From Crocodylus rhombifer (Eukaryota; Chordata; Crocodylia; Crocodylidae), in contig JAVSML010000954.1 of assembly GCA_038503035.1 (NCBI GenBank), positions 65,590 through 129,589 of the forward strand: a stretch of DNA of 64,000 nt. The letters are read 5' to 3'. Of the stretch, positions 51,143 to 62,589 are shown one piece after another (position 1 is the stretch's first letter; each line of letters starts with the position of its first letter). Below the pieces are notes generated by a model, which worked only from the letters and a program-made list of their open reading frames with translations, made no database searches and was not told where the DNA came from. Both the position numbers and the translations under genes were made by a program.

Positions 51143-52242
51143 TAAGCCTGTACAAAGCAACTAGTATTCGCTTTGGATTTGGCTGATTCAGGGGATGGTG
51201 ATTCAGTTCAGTGATTCAAATCACTGTCCCAAATTGATTCAGCTGAATCTGATTCAGAGATTTAGCTTCTGCCAAATCTCTGAATCACACAGGCCTATTC
51301 CCTGCCCAATTCTGCTGCCCTGGCAATAGTTGCCCCACCTGCTCCAGCTCCCAGCACTTTGAAAAAAATAAGCCCACACTTACCGGCTGCTTCCTAGTAG
51401 GGGGACAATCCACGCTACCCCCCACTGCCCCGTGTTGCATGGGGGCTCTGCATGAGCCCCCCAACACCCCTTCTGTTTTCCCAGCACCCTCCCCCCCGTG
51501 GCTACCCTGCCTGTCCCCTGTCCTGGCTCTTTAAGAAAAAACAAAACAAAAAACACCCCCTGAACTCACCAGTTCCTGCCTGGCCTAGGGGCAATCCCTG
51601 CTGCCCCCTGTCCCATGCAGGGGGGGGTCTTTCACAAGCCCCTTGAAGCTCCTAGGCCACTGAAGGAGCTGGCTTTTATTTTTCTTAAAGGGACAGAGAT
51701 GGGGTGGGCAAGGCAGCTATGGGTGGAGCTAGGGGAGCAGCAGGGTCAGGGTTCTCATGGCAGAGCCCCCCACATAGCATGGGGCAGTGGGGGGGCAGCA
51801 GGGATTGCCCTTCAATCTGGCAGCACCTAGTGAGTAGGGGCTTTTTTTTTTAAAGAGCCAGGAACTGGGGCCAGGAGGGGCAGCCATGAGGGGCAGGGCT
51901 GGGGGAGTAGACAGAGGTCAGGGACACTTGGAGGGTCTGGGGGAGCAGGTAGGGGATGGGGCCTGACAGGGGTCCCCCCATGGTGCGCTCCTCCCTCTTC
52001 CAGCCCCCACCTCCCCTGCCCCTTACTTACGAGCTCCGAGTCCAACTCCCTGCGCAGTGGGCAAAGACTGCCCAAATCACCAGACTTCTCTGAATCTTTT
52101 CCAAATTGATTCAGAGAGCTTCAGAATTGATTCAGACCCTTTTATTGGTCCCCTGATTCGATTCGGATTTGGAGATTCTGCCACCAAATCAGGCTGAATC
52201 TTCTCCGAATTCAGTCAGCATCTGAAGCTTTGCACAGCCCTA
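51143..52242. mobile_element. hAT-like family A, copy 2 (1100 bp)
   Basis: The ends taagcctgtacaaagc and gctttgcacagcccta are inverted. Arms with ggtgattcagttcagtgatt and caccaaatcaggctgaatc flank a GC-rich core with the phrase gggggctctgcatgagcccc, close to a core phrase in copy 1 near 30320. The 8-base flanks (gcagatat and ttatgtat) match weakly, so the duplication is not preserved. Confidence 0.8.
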
Positions 52243-52578
52243 TTATGTATGTCTTTAGGTTTCAAACATATGCCATTATAACACATTTTTATAGACTTCA
52301 GTTAGTCAGGGATTTAAAATTTTGAATGACTTTTTGAACGCATCTGTCCTGATGAATCAGCAAGAAACACCTTGCAAAATTGAATCATTGACAAATGATT
52401 GAAAGATCATTGACAAATATTTCTATTTTCTGTCCACTTAATCTAATCAACATATATGTAGCCCTGTTGCTGCAGTATTGGAGCACCTAACAGAAGTATG
52501 TAGGTTATGCCTTTATAGTAGGAAATTTTAAATATGAATGTTTATCTGAGTGACTGTTCCCATATTACCTTATGATAC

Positions 52579-52608
52579 CAAAAAAAATAAAAAATAAAAA
52601 TAAAAAAT
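52579..52608. repeat. A-rich low-complexity run
   Basis: Repeated aaaaat units. Confidence 0.9.
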
Positions 52609-54725
52609 CCAACTGACAAAGGTAACCATGCATAACCATGCTCCTGATTGCTCTCAGAAAGTAAGCATAAAGATTTTTAGATGAGTTCATTACAAGTGGA
52701 TTACTGAAGGTCAAAATGTTGCTGTTTCATTAATACATTGCTGTTTGCCAACAGGCAGTCCTCATTCTTAATTACTGAGATATTTTACTTTCATTACCTC
52801 ATTAGCATCATTGTGGTTTTTGAATGTTGAGCTATTGTTTTTAGGTTGAGTCTTCTGTTACTTCAGTCCCTTGAGTTGGAGACTACACAAGGCTATCAAA
52901 CAGTTTGCTGTAATTATTGTCTCTGCAGGACAAGCTTCAGAACTAGATGAGGCTAGATGAGATAGTTAGTTTGTTTCAAAAATAGAATGGGCACACAATT
53001 TCTGTTGGCAAATAAATATTATATTCTTATATCAAAGAACAGACATGCCTAGTATGCAAAAAAATGTTTGACATTTTTCAATAATGCTACATGTAGCTTA
53101 TTACTTTAACCAGTAGACAACATAATTCAAAAACTGAAGCCATGCACGAGCTATTAAATGTTTCAAAATTCAGAGATGCAATCATTCATATGTCTGTTTC
53201 TTCCTGTAACATCTGGTCAGTGGGCTTTACAAACAGAAAATGAATGAATGCATGGTATGCAATCAAAATACTGACACGAGCAAACCTGCATTCTGTCATA
53301 TTGAAATTAGAGTTCGAGGAAAAAAAGTTTCAATCCATTACTTGGGAGTCTGCAAACATGGGCCAGATCTAAAAAATAAAGGACTTAGAAACTTAAAGTG
53401 GGGCTTCAGTAGAATTTAGGCTTTCCATACTGCTGTCCCGATAGCTTGGGTAAGCTATTGCTGAACTTTGAAGGCCCCAAGTCTTCATGGCACTGCAACT
53501 TTTTACCTTAAAATTCTCTAGGCATCTGAAGGCTCCATTTCTGGACATGCACAAAACCACCTCAGTTTGACAGTGCTGAGCAGCTTCATGCACAACTTAT
53601 ACCTACCACAGGGGGGCTTGAAACAGTAAGTGTTCTCGAAGAACACTGACACAAATGTGCACTGATGCAATCGGGGTGGAGTAAGATTCATTGGGGCCCT
53701 GGGCCTGGTAACCCCCCTGCCTCGCAGCCATGGGCTCTGTTCCCAGGCAGCACAGTGGGAGCAGCATCCAGAGCAGGAGCCGTGGCTCCCCACCACACAC
53801 AGGTCTGTATTGGAGCCACCACTGGGGTATGGAGCCACTGCTTGCCATGTGCACATGGCATGGACCAAGCTCTGGAGGCAGCCCCTTTCCCTGCCGTGGC
53901 TCAGATTGGCTTCAGTGGCATGCAGCAGCCATGGCCCACCACATCATGCCTGCGCAGCCTGGCCCAGCCCAACCCAGCCACCAGTTTCATTCACATCAAG
54001 GCAGGGGCTCTAGGCCTGGGCCCAGCTGGCCTGTTCATTAATCTGCTCATGGACACAACTCCCTTCTCCTTTCTTTTCAACCACAGCCACAGGAGAAGCT
54101 CCCTGTATTCTTCAGTAGATAGACTATCAGAGCATTTTGTCAAGAAGTGAGTGCCTTTGGTTTGATTCCCTTTTTTCCTTGAAGAAAATCAAACCTGCAG
54201 TTGCTTTTTCCTACATGAGCACCCTAAGAACCCAACTAGTTACCCATGCGGCCCTTGATATCTTACCAAAACTTGGTAAGTGGCCCTCCACCTGAAATAA
54301 TTGCCTGTCCTTACATTAGTTTGACCTGGCTCGCCCAATGTCTATATAAATCAGGTGCTTCAACAGGGCTGCCAAAAAGCCCCACTGAAGCACCCAATCT
54401 ATACAGACTCTGGGGAGCCAGGTCAAATGAAGGTGCTGCTGCTTCTGATAAAGCACTGGGGGGGAGCGGTATTGTTTTTTGCACATCTGTTACCACCCCA
54501 TTGAATCAATCTTCTGAGATAATGAGTACATACAGCTTCTGCAGCAGGAAGCGTGGTTGCTCAACATTTCTAAAAACTAGTTATGTATGGATTTAGATAC
54601 CTGACCTTAGACAAATGTGAAAATGTGGCTCTAAGCATTTTGTGCAGTTTTGTAGGTACAGTATCTTATTTTTTTCTTATGAGCAGCACAGTTCACTTTC
54701 AAGGGTTTTGAAGGTATTCTTTATA

Positions 54726-55152
54726 GGTGTGGGTAGTAGCCGTGTTGGTCTACAGACATAGGCAGACAAGGTTATTTGGGTGAATCTGATCTCTTTTATT
54801 AGACCAACTTAAATAGTTGGGAAACAATTTTTAAGCAAGCTTTCGGGTGTCACTTTATAACCTGCGTGACATCTGACTATCTAGGTACTTCTCCACTATT
54901 CATCCTCTTTCTCTCCCCCCCCACCCAGCCTCTCTCTCACCCATTGACTCCCCAGTCTACATCTTCACTGATTGGTTATCATCTGCATACCAGCCCAGCC
55001 TCTGGCTTCTTTACTTTTCATTCCATCTAGGAAGAGCACACATCAACTGCTGAAACTTCCTCAGCCTGATGAAGGGTTTTTGAACCCAAAAGCTTGCTTA
55101 AAAATTGTTTAAGTTGGTCTGATATCAGATTCACCCAAAGAACCTTGTCTGA
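54726..55152. mobile_element. Foldback-type element with ~80-bp inverted repeats
   Basis: The left arm (54764-54850) includes agacaaggttatttgggtga, atctgatct, agaccaactta and aagcaagctttcgggt. The right arm (55081-55150) holds the inversion: acccaaaagcttgctt, aagttggtctgatat and attcacccaaagaaccttgt. Bases between them are unrelated and carry CT runs. A leading gtgggtagtagccgtgttgg phrase precedes the left arm. Confidence 0.75.
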
Positions 55153-55564
55153 AAATATTCTTTCAAGTTCTCATCTCTAGCAAGAGGTCTAATTCTTAAT
55201 AATTTAATTGAAAGGTCATAGGCCATGGCTCAAGGAATGCACTTTAAATTTATAATAAAATATAAATATTATTTCAGTCACCCCTAAGTGCCACCACTTA
55301 CAGAATCCAGGACCACTACTGGCTTAGGTAACAGTAATGGCTTGTGCTTAAACTGCTGAAATATGTAGAACTTCAGTAGACGCTTACATAGCTCCTAGTT
55401 ATTTAGATGGATATTTTCAAAGGCAGAAAGGATAATTATGTGCTTGGCTTCCTCTGAGAGTTCTTTTTGCCCCTCATGCATTAATCATATTTTTATTAGA
55501 TTATTTTATGCTTGCTACTTTTTTCAAATCTCATATATACTGTCTCAGTCTAAATTTGAACAAC

Positions 55565-56032
55565 TGCAGCCAAATTCATCTACGCATGTGCTTTACTGCA
55601 GAGTTGACTAATTAGCTCTGCAGTAAAACATCACCATTTACAAGTGTCCCAGTATTAGGGTGAAGTAAATTAACTCTGCCATAAGATAAAACTGTTGAGA
55701 ATAGTGCAATCTTATGACAGGGTACTTAATTGTCCTGAAATGCATGTATAGATGGTGACAAGGGCTGTTTGGGGCCCAAGGCTGCTAACGTGCAGGGGCT
55801 ATCTGCCACTGAGGCCTGCACTTTAGCACCCTTGTGTCCCAGCCAGCCCCTCCACCACCCAGTGCCACCACCCCAGAGCCCAGAACTGTCCCTACCTCCC
55901 TGCCCTCTGTGAGCCCAGGGCTGTTCTGCCCTGGCTCAAAGTGCTTCTGTCCTAGGTACACGTGTAGAAGCTGTTCCTGGGAGCTGAAGTTTATTTTATC
56001 ACATTAATTGCACATGTAGTTGCACCCATTCT
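55565..56032. mobile_element. TIR element family B, copy 2
   Basis: The left end caaattcatctacgcatgtg is mirrored by cacatgtagttgcacccatt. Inside, ttaactctgcc, taattagctctgcag and a GC-rich core parallel the copy at 43273. The two copies have similar length (470 and 468 bases). Confidence 0.55.
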
Positions 56033-57087
56033 TAGACATTTTCCATTTTGCAGGTCATATGAATAACTAGAGATGCTTATAAAGATGTGGAGTATTTTCA
56101 TGCAGGCTAAGAAACAGCATCCTTAAGGAAGCTGATATTAGTCCTCTATTAGTATTCAGGACCACTGGAAAGCACTAGTATTCAAAGGATATTCTTTAAA
56201 AAAAAATAAAACAGCAAAAAATAAACCAAATAAAAAACATTACATTTGGAGGTTTAGGAGAATTAAAATAGTCAAATTGTAAGGCTTAATAGAGTGACAC
56301 ATTTTATTTATTAAATGTGTTTAATTATTTGACAGTACCAATATATGAATTTAATTTCCATTAGATTTGAAAACACAGTCTGAGTTTCAAAACCACATGC
56401 AAGGAAGGGCAATAGTTCCTGCCAGGTGGATGCCCAGTTAGACATTATGATGTACATAATCTCTATGGATAGTAACAGGCTAAACCTACCTATGAGTAAA
56501 ACTTTTTTCCTCCTTTCTCTCCCTCCCCCCTTCTTTTGAAACCTGATGTCTTTTTATTCTGTAGTATTCTTTTTATTCATAATAATCCCCATGCATCTTT
56601 ACTAACAGTAACAAGTAGATGTGTTCAAACATATTTAAAAAATTCCAAAGATATAAACACTCTCTTTCTAAAATTTATTAAAAAAAAAAGCGTTATATTT
56701 TACTTTGTCCTGGAGAAGATAATTTATAAATTAGCCACTATGCCCTGCTATTTATATTTGTAACCTGCCTTAAGATTTGTTGGCCACATGTATTGATAAC
56801 CCTTTCTTTTCTTTTTCTTCTCTTTGTTTGTTCTGATGTTCAAGGATGACTTGTTGCATAATATAAGGAGTATAGCTGACAAGTAGCTTTGGGTTTAACA
56901 ATGATTTGCCCTTAGATTTGTTAGCAGGGTAATATAAGACCAGTGCTTACTCCTGTTAATTTTGAACTCACTGTACCTGGGGCATAGGGAAGGTCTGGGA
57001 AAGAGAAACAATATTGTTATAACTGACTTTTATTCCTATCTTTTCCTGGCCCAGATTGTACAGAGGCCGATTTGACCTAATCTAGAG

Positions 57088-57272
57088 CAGTGGTTTTCAA
57101 CTCGTGGTCTGTGGACCCCTGAAGATCTGTAGTCTGTTGAAGGGCTCTGTAAAAGAAGACTATGTTCAATCAAAAGTATGTGAACACCCACACTTGCAAT
57201 TGAAAACTGTCTGCACTTCCATTCAAAATTGGGTGGGGGATCCACAAATGAAAACAAGGTTGAAAACCACTG
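57088..57272. mobile_element. Short hAT-like element with near-perfect target duplication
   Basis: A 185-bp insertion with ends cagtggttttcaact and ggttgaaaaccactg is flanked by atctagag (57080-57087) and atttagag (57273-57280), seven of eight bases matching. Confidence 0.8.
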
Positions 57273-57883
57273 ATTTAGAGCTTGCAGCTTTTCAAAATTA
57301 CTCTGGCTAGTAATGCTATTTAGTGGTTTTATTAGCCAGGGGCTGGTGAAACTTACTTCTCTGGCATTTATCTTACATCTTCCCACCTTAAACGTTCCCT
57401 GCCAACCCACAGCTAGTACTGGCATATGGCTTACCCATTTCCTGGTTGGGGTCCAAGGCTGCTAACATGCAGGGGCTGCCCAAGGCTGCCAACCCACAGC
57501 GAGTACTGGCATATGGATTACCCATTTCCTTTGTGTCCAAAATATAGTATTTTGCAGTCTGTGCTTTGAAGAATCCCAAGGTAAAGGTACCATGTTGGCT
57601 TTATGCTAGCACAGGCTGCAATGATGCATTAATTTTATCCTTCATTAGGCAATCCCCAGGTGGTATAGACTTGCTGTAGCTACAGTGACTGCCTGTCCCT
57701 TTTCCCTTCCCCATAGTGACCATGGGTAAGTTCCCTCTGTCAAGTGAATTTCAGCTGCTGGAACAGTCCTCAGGGGGCTGTTGGCATCTAGAATAAATTA
57801 TATAATCCATGTGTCTGCTTCAGTTTTACATTTGGGTCCAACTCGGTGTTGGAATGGCTCCAGAGCCAATGAGACCTAAACAT

Positions 57884-58646
57884 TAGGGTTGGGCAAAGCT
57901 TTGGCCACTGATTCAATTTGTTGGAGATTTGTCCCAATACGGTGGCTAAATCCCTGAATCTGAATCAAATCAGGAGACCCTTTAATTTCTCTGAATCGAA
58001 TCAAAACCCTCCAAATTGATAACTGGAACATAGATGCAGCTTTAAATGTTTTTTTTGACATACCTCAAGGCATCAGGCAGCTTGTGAATGCTGAGAAGGT
58101 GGGGTGGATGGAGCGTCCCATGGGAGTGCGGGAGGGTCCCCAGTCTGCTCAACAGTAGACCTGGAAGTGAACCAAACAAACTTCCAGTCCACTTCTGGGT
58201 CCACCACAGAGTGCACAGGGGCTCAGTGACTGATGAGCCCCTGATACCCCTGGCTCAGCAACTGGTGCCTTCTGGGTCTGGGGGTGGGGTGCACCTAGGT
58301 TCCTCCCATAGCTGATTGCTAAGACAGAGGAGCATGGTGAGGTCCACTTCTGGGTTCACCACTGAGAATGTGCAGGGCCCCACAGCAGTCCTGTGGGATA
58401 CTCCATCTACCCCACCAGCTCAGCATTCACGAGTTACACCTGGTACCTTGAGGTATGTAGAAAAAATATTTAAAGCTGTGTCTATGGCCAAATCACTGAT
58501 TCTCTGAATCAGCATCAAATCTTCAGATTTGGATTTAGCTGAATGGTACTGGGACAGTGATTCAAAACAATGAATTGAATCTCTGGACCCCTGAATCGGG
58601 CTGAATCTGAATCCAAATAGAATATGATCCACTTCGCAAACCCCTA
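57884..58646. mobile_element. hAT-like family A, copy 3 (763 bp)
   Basis: The ends tagggttgggcaaagc and cttcgcaaacccct-a are inverted, flanked by ctaaacat (57876-57883) and ctaaccat (58647-58654), seven of eight matching. Arms carry tgaatctgaatc-type strings. The core differs from that of copies 1 and 2 and is shorter, with two versions of a tccacttctgggt phrase. Confidence 0.78.
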
Positions 58647-58765
58647 CTAACCATGTCTTTCTTTGTGGTGTACCTGCCTTTATGGTGAAGGTGATGATGA
58701 TGATGATTCAGATATATTTCTTTACACAATACATGTCTGTGGTTTATTTCTTGGTATGTTCTTCA

Positions 58766-59097
58766 TTCATAGATTTCATAGACATTAGGGCTGGAAGGGA
58801 CCTCGGGAGATCATCGAGTCCAGCCCCCTGCCCAAAGGACAGGAAGTCAGCTGGGGTCATAGGATCCCAGCAAGATAAGCATCCAATTTACTCTTGAAGG
58901 TGTTCAATGTAGGCGCTTGAACCACCTCCGCTGGCAGACTGTTCCAGACCTTGGGGGCTCGGACAGTAAAGAAATTCTTCCTTATGTCCAGCCTGAAACG
59001 GTCTTGCAGGAGTTTGTGACCGTTCGACCTAGTCATCCTTTGGGGCGCTCTAGTGAACAAACGTTCCCCCAGATCCTGGTGGTCTTCATTTAACATG
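58766..59097 (-). mobile_element. CR1 LINE 3' fragment
   Basis: The minus strand reads RFRLDIRKNFFTVRAPKVWN then SLPAEVVQAPTLNTFKSKLD, the CR1 C-terminal region. The plus-strand 3' end reads attcatagatttcatagaca and gggctggaagggacctcggg. It is cut off at 59097, only ~330 bases long. Confidence 0.9.
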
Positions 59098-60920
59098 AGG
59101 TTTACACAAAAAAGTTCTAAAAACAGCTTATAGGTGCACAGTTAATTGGCGTCAGGCACTGGAAAAGTTGATGCTTTTTAATGGTAGTGCTGTATATATA
59201 AGGACAAATGGACTAGGTTTGAACTTGTACTTACTTCATAAGTGTTTCCCTAGCTCTCATACTGGCAGAAAGGGGAAAAATTGTTGGGTTTAAGAAATTT
59301 TGGGTTCCTTTTCTGATTTACATTATTTTTCTTAAATAGTAAAGTTTAGACAAAGTGGCAATTAAAAAAAAAATACTCTTCTTCAGTGTTTCCTGTTTTT
59401 GTCTTTAAATATAATAACTGTACTTCTTTATCCTCTATGATAGTTTCTTATTTCAGGTTTAGGACAGTGTAAAATACTGTCAAAAGCAAAGAATTATTGT
59501 GTGAAACACTATTTATTGCCACAAAAAAATTGAGAGAGGATAAGGAACAGTATAAATATTTCAGGATTCAAAACAGGAAGTTGAATACAAAAGAGCAAGT
59601 GTTATAAATAGAATTGGCATGATCCAACATTAATAAGCTTTGACACTCTGGTTACATTAGCACCAGGAGTTAGACCAACACTCCTGATGCAGCAGATCTT
59701 GGCTGTTGGGTCAGGAGGGTCGGGGATCGAGCTCCAGTTTGGACCTGATCCAACCAAGGTGCTGCAGACACACAGCATTTCTCCCCTAGCCCTGCCCCCT
59801 ACTTCCCTGCTCTGGTGCTGCCCGCACAATGTGAAGTGGGGAGAAAGAAGGGGAGGGAATAGACAGCACTGCGGATGGGGCTGGGCTGCATCAGCCCAGC
59901 TGTCTGATGAGACACAAGTTAAAGTTAGTTCATATTAGTCGTGTTTTTCTAATCTTGTCCAATCCATGACACATCTTTCCTTAAGTAGCTAGAATTTTTT
60001 CCAGCAGCATCTAAAACCTAATAAAAAATATCTCCTTTAGAGACATAAAGATCTTATGTACCTGTCTTACTCAGCCTTTCACAGCAGAGGTGATGAATTG
60101 TTCTTAGTTCAGTTGGAAGTGGGGGAACAGCACTTCTCTCTCTCTCTCCCTCTCTCTCCCTGTCTTGCAACTAAACATGCACAGTTCTGTGTCTATCATC
60201 ATTCTGGGTCTTCCTTCTTCCCATAACATGGTGCATTGGAAGAGGTGGTACCAAAGCTAACATTAGACTTGCATGTAAGACTGCAGACCTGCTTTGAACT
60301 TAAGGTGACCCTGCGGCCAGCAAGTAAAGGAGAGCAGCATGCCATGTGGAAAGTTTGGAGTGCCATGCAAAGAAATTGAATGTGACGTGTAGAAAATACC
60401 TGAGTGCCATGTGGAAGCGACCTGTAGGAGTGCCATGTGTGAGTGTGGTATGCAGAGGGAGCATAAAAGGAATCTTCCCCTCACAGTGAGCATTGGATTG
60501 GTATGCCTGGGAGGTGGTTGTGAGAGCTCTTAACTGGCCGGTTTGAGTGTGATATGCTTGGGTTCAATTGGAGTGATTCTGGAGTGCCTGGGAGGGAGCA
60601 GATTGAGTGAATTTTTGTTTGGGAGAGTGCTTGGGAGATTGATTCGAGTGGGTTTCCACCTGAGAGGTGGAGCCTATGGGGCAGAGAAATGCTTACCTGA
60701 AGCCGAAGGCTCCCGCCACCAATACAGAATAGTTCAACACTACTAGCTCACATCCATACTGCATGAGGGCCATCCCGGTTTGTCGGTCTCTACCCCCACC
60801 CTCCCACCCCAATAGCACATAGACATAGACAGTCCGTATAGGTAACTGTCACCCCTCTTTCCTGTGTTTTATGTCTGTATGTCCCTGTGTGTTACATAGT
60901 GTTGTAAATAGTAGGTAATT

Positions 60921-60976
<56 letters not shown>

Positions 60977-62589
60977 TCGTGTTCTTTTAGGATAAGGTAT
61001 TGGCATTTTATAGTAACTGGTTTTTAGATCTTAAATAAACTGTTTGATTAGCTTACTCTGAAATAGAGTGTATAGTCCTTCATTTAGGAAGGGTCTGAGT
61101 ATCTCATTGATAGATACCAGAGCTCAGAAGAGCTGGGGAGCGGCCCTTGCCCATTGTTTCTAAGGTGGCCATCGTTGGATTAAAATGTTTTGGTTTCTTG
61201 TGCTTTTGGCCCCTAACATAGGAGGGCCTCAAGCAGAGACTAAAGCACCAGCTCCTCTCCTTGCTTCTTCCCACCTCCATATAGGATGATTTGTATAACC
61301 TAACTTTGTTTAATGGGACCCCTTGGACTGTAGCCTCTAAACAACTGTCCTAGTTCTTTGCCTTTCAAACCGGCTCTGGGTAATACTAGACAGAATTAGA
61401 AGAGGTGGTTATCAGGAAGGACAGTGCCCAGAAGTTTAGGGCTGGTCCTCTAGCTCAGGCTGCAAGGACTTTTATGCTTTTAACTTGGAAGGTCACTGAT
61501 TCCATCCATGATGTTAATAAGTGTTTTGTCTGTTAAGGTACTTATGGAAGAGAAAAGAAAAAAGTTTTTGATAGGAGGTAGAACTGAAGGAAGAGATAAG
61601 CCAGGACAAAGATGAAATGAGTCATAGATCATAGGAGCCTCCTTGGGGAGATTTGAAAGTCTCTAATTTTGAGTCAGTTCCTCTGAAATAAGGATTCCAT
61701 CTAATTGAAATGCATCATAACGAGGGTATTACGATTATATGTAACTTACTATTTTAATATTTTACTTGTAGCTCATATGCGTAAATATTACTTCTAGTAT
61801 GCATTAAGGTAGTGAGTGAACCTCCGTGTTTAGGTGGAGGTCAAGGTTTTTTTGGTTCAAGTTTGATAATCAGTAATAGAGTCTTCAGTTGGAAACTTGA
61901 TTGCTTTTATTGATGCATAGTTTATTGCATGATTACTATGGTTAATTTATTTGCAGTAACGCTGGGGCAGCATAGATTTGAGCTGCCAAGTAGGCTTATG
62001 GTGTGTCAGAAAATACTGTAAAACCCGCAAGTCCACTTTACTACCATTGGCATCTAAACTAGATTAAAAGTAGGTCAAGGAGGTCTGTGTACTGTAGCAT
62101 TTCTTTCTAATTTCAGTGTAGATATAGTTATAATCTTAACTTTGAGTTCAGAAGTTTTACAATTGCTAATATCTCGTAGATGCAATTTTTAAGCTGAGCT
62201 TTCAAAAGAGTTTGCCCAAGCCTGTTGTAGCAAAGCGCCCCATTTTTTTATTGCATTCACTCCCTTTCCCCAACCATTTCTGACTTTTTCTCTCTTCTCT
62301 ATTCCCTACAGATAAGTATAAGTAAGCTAAGATGTAGGATAAGCTTTAAATATTTTAATTTTGGTAGCAAGTTTTTGGTTTTGGATATCCACTGTTTTAT
62401 ATTGTATTATTATTATCAGGTCTGTATTGATTTTTACCGTTGTATATTGTATTATTATCATTTTTGTATTGGTTTTTATTGTTTCATATGGATATTGTAT
62501 GGTTCAGGACTGTCTTTGTAAGTGAACCAAAGTCATGTCAAGTTTCCATTTCATATGTCAAACCTCCACCTTGTGTCCTCTGCCTTCAT
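59098..62589. other. Intergenic or intronic sequence; simple repeats only
   Basis: AT-rich sequence with CT-rich runs at 60138-60160 and degenerate repeats of gagtgccatgtg at 60355-60440. A stretch at 60080-61150 around the (TG)n tract has the look of a mobile-element end but no defined boundaries. No SI-like exon was found. Confidence 0.4.
60924..60967. repeat. (TG)n microsatellite
   Basis: About 22 uninterrupted TG units. Confidence 0.95.

Noticed and set aside
53640..54150. Overlapping 161- and 116-codon open frames on both strands
   Set aside because: The sequence is GC-rich, the frames have repetitive composition and no recognisable domain; openness follows from base composition.
60080..61150. 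Possible LTR-like segment around the (TG)n tract
   Set aside because: No paired repeat, primer-binding site, polypurine tract or coding remnant could be seen.
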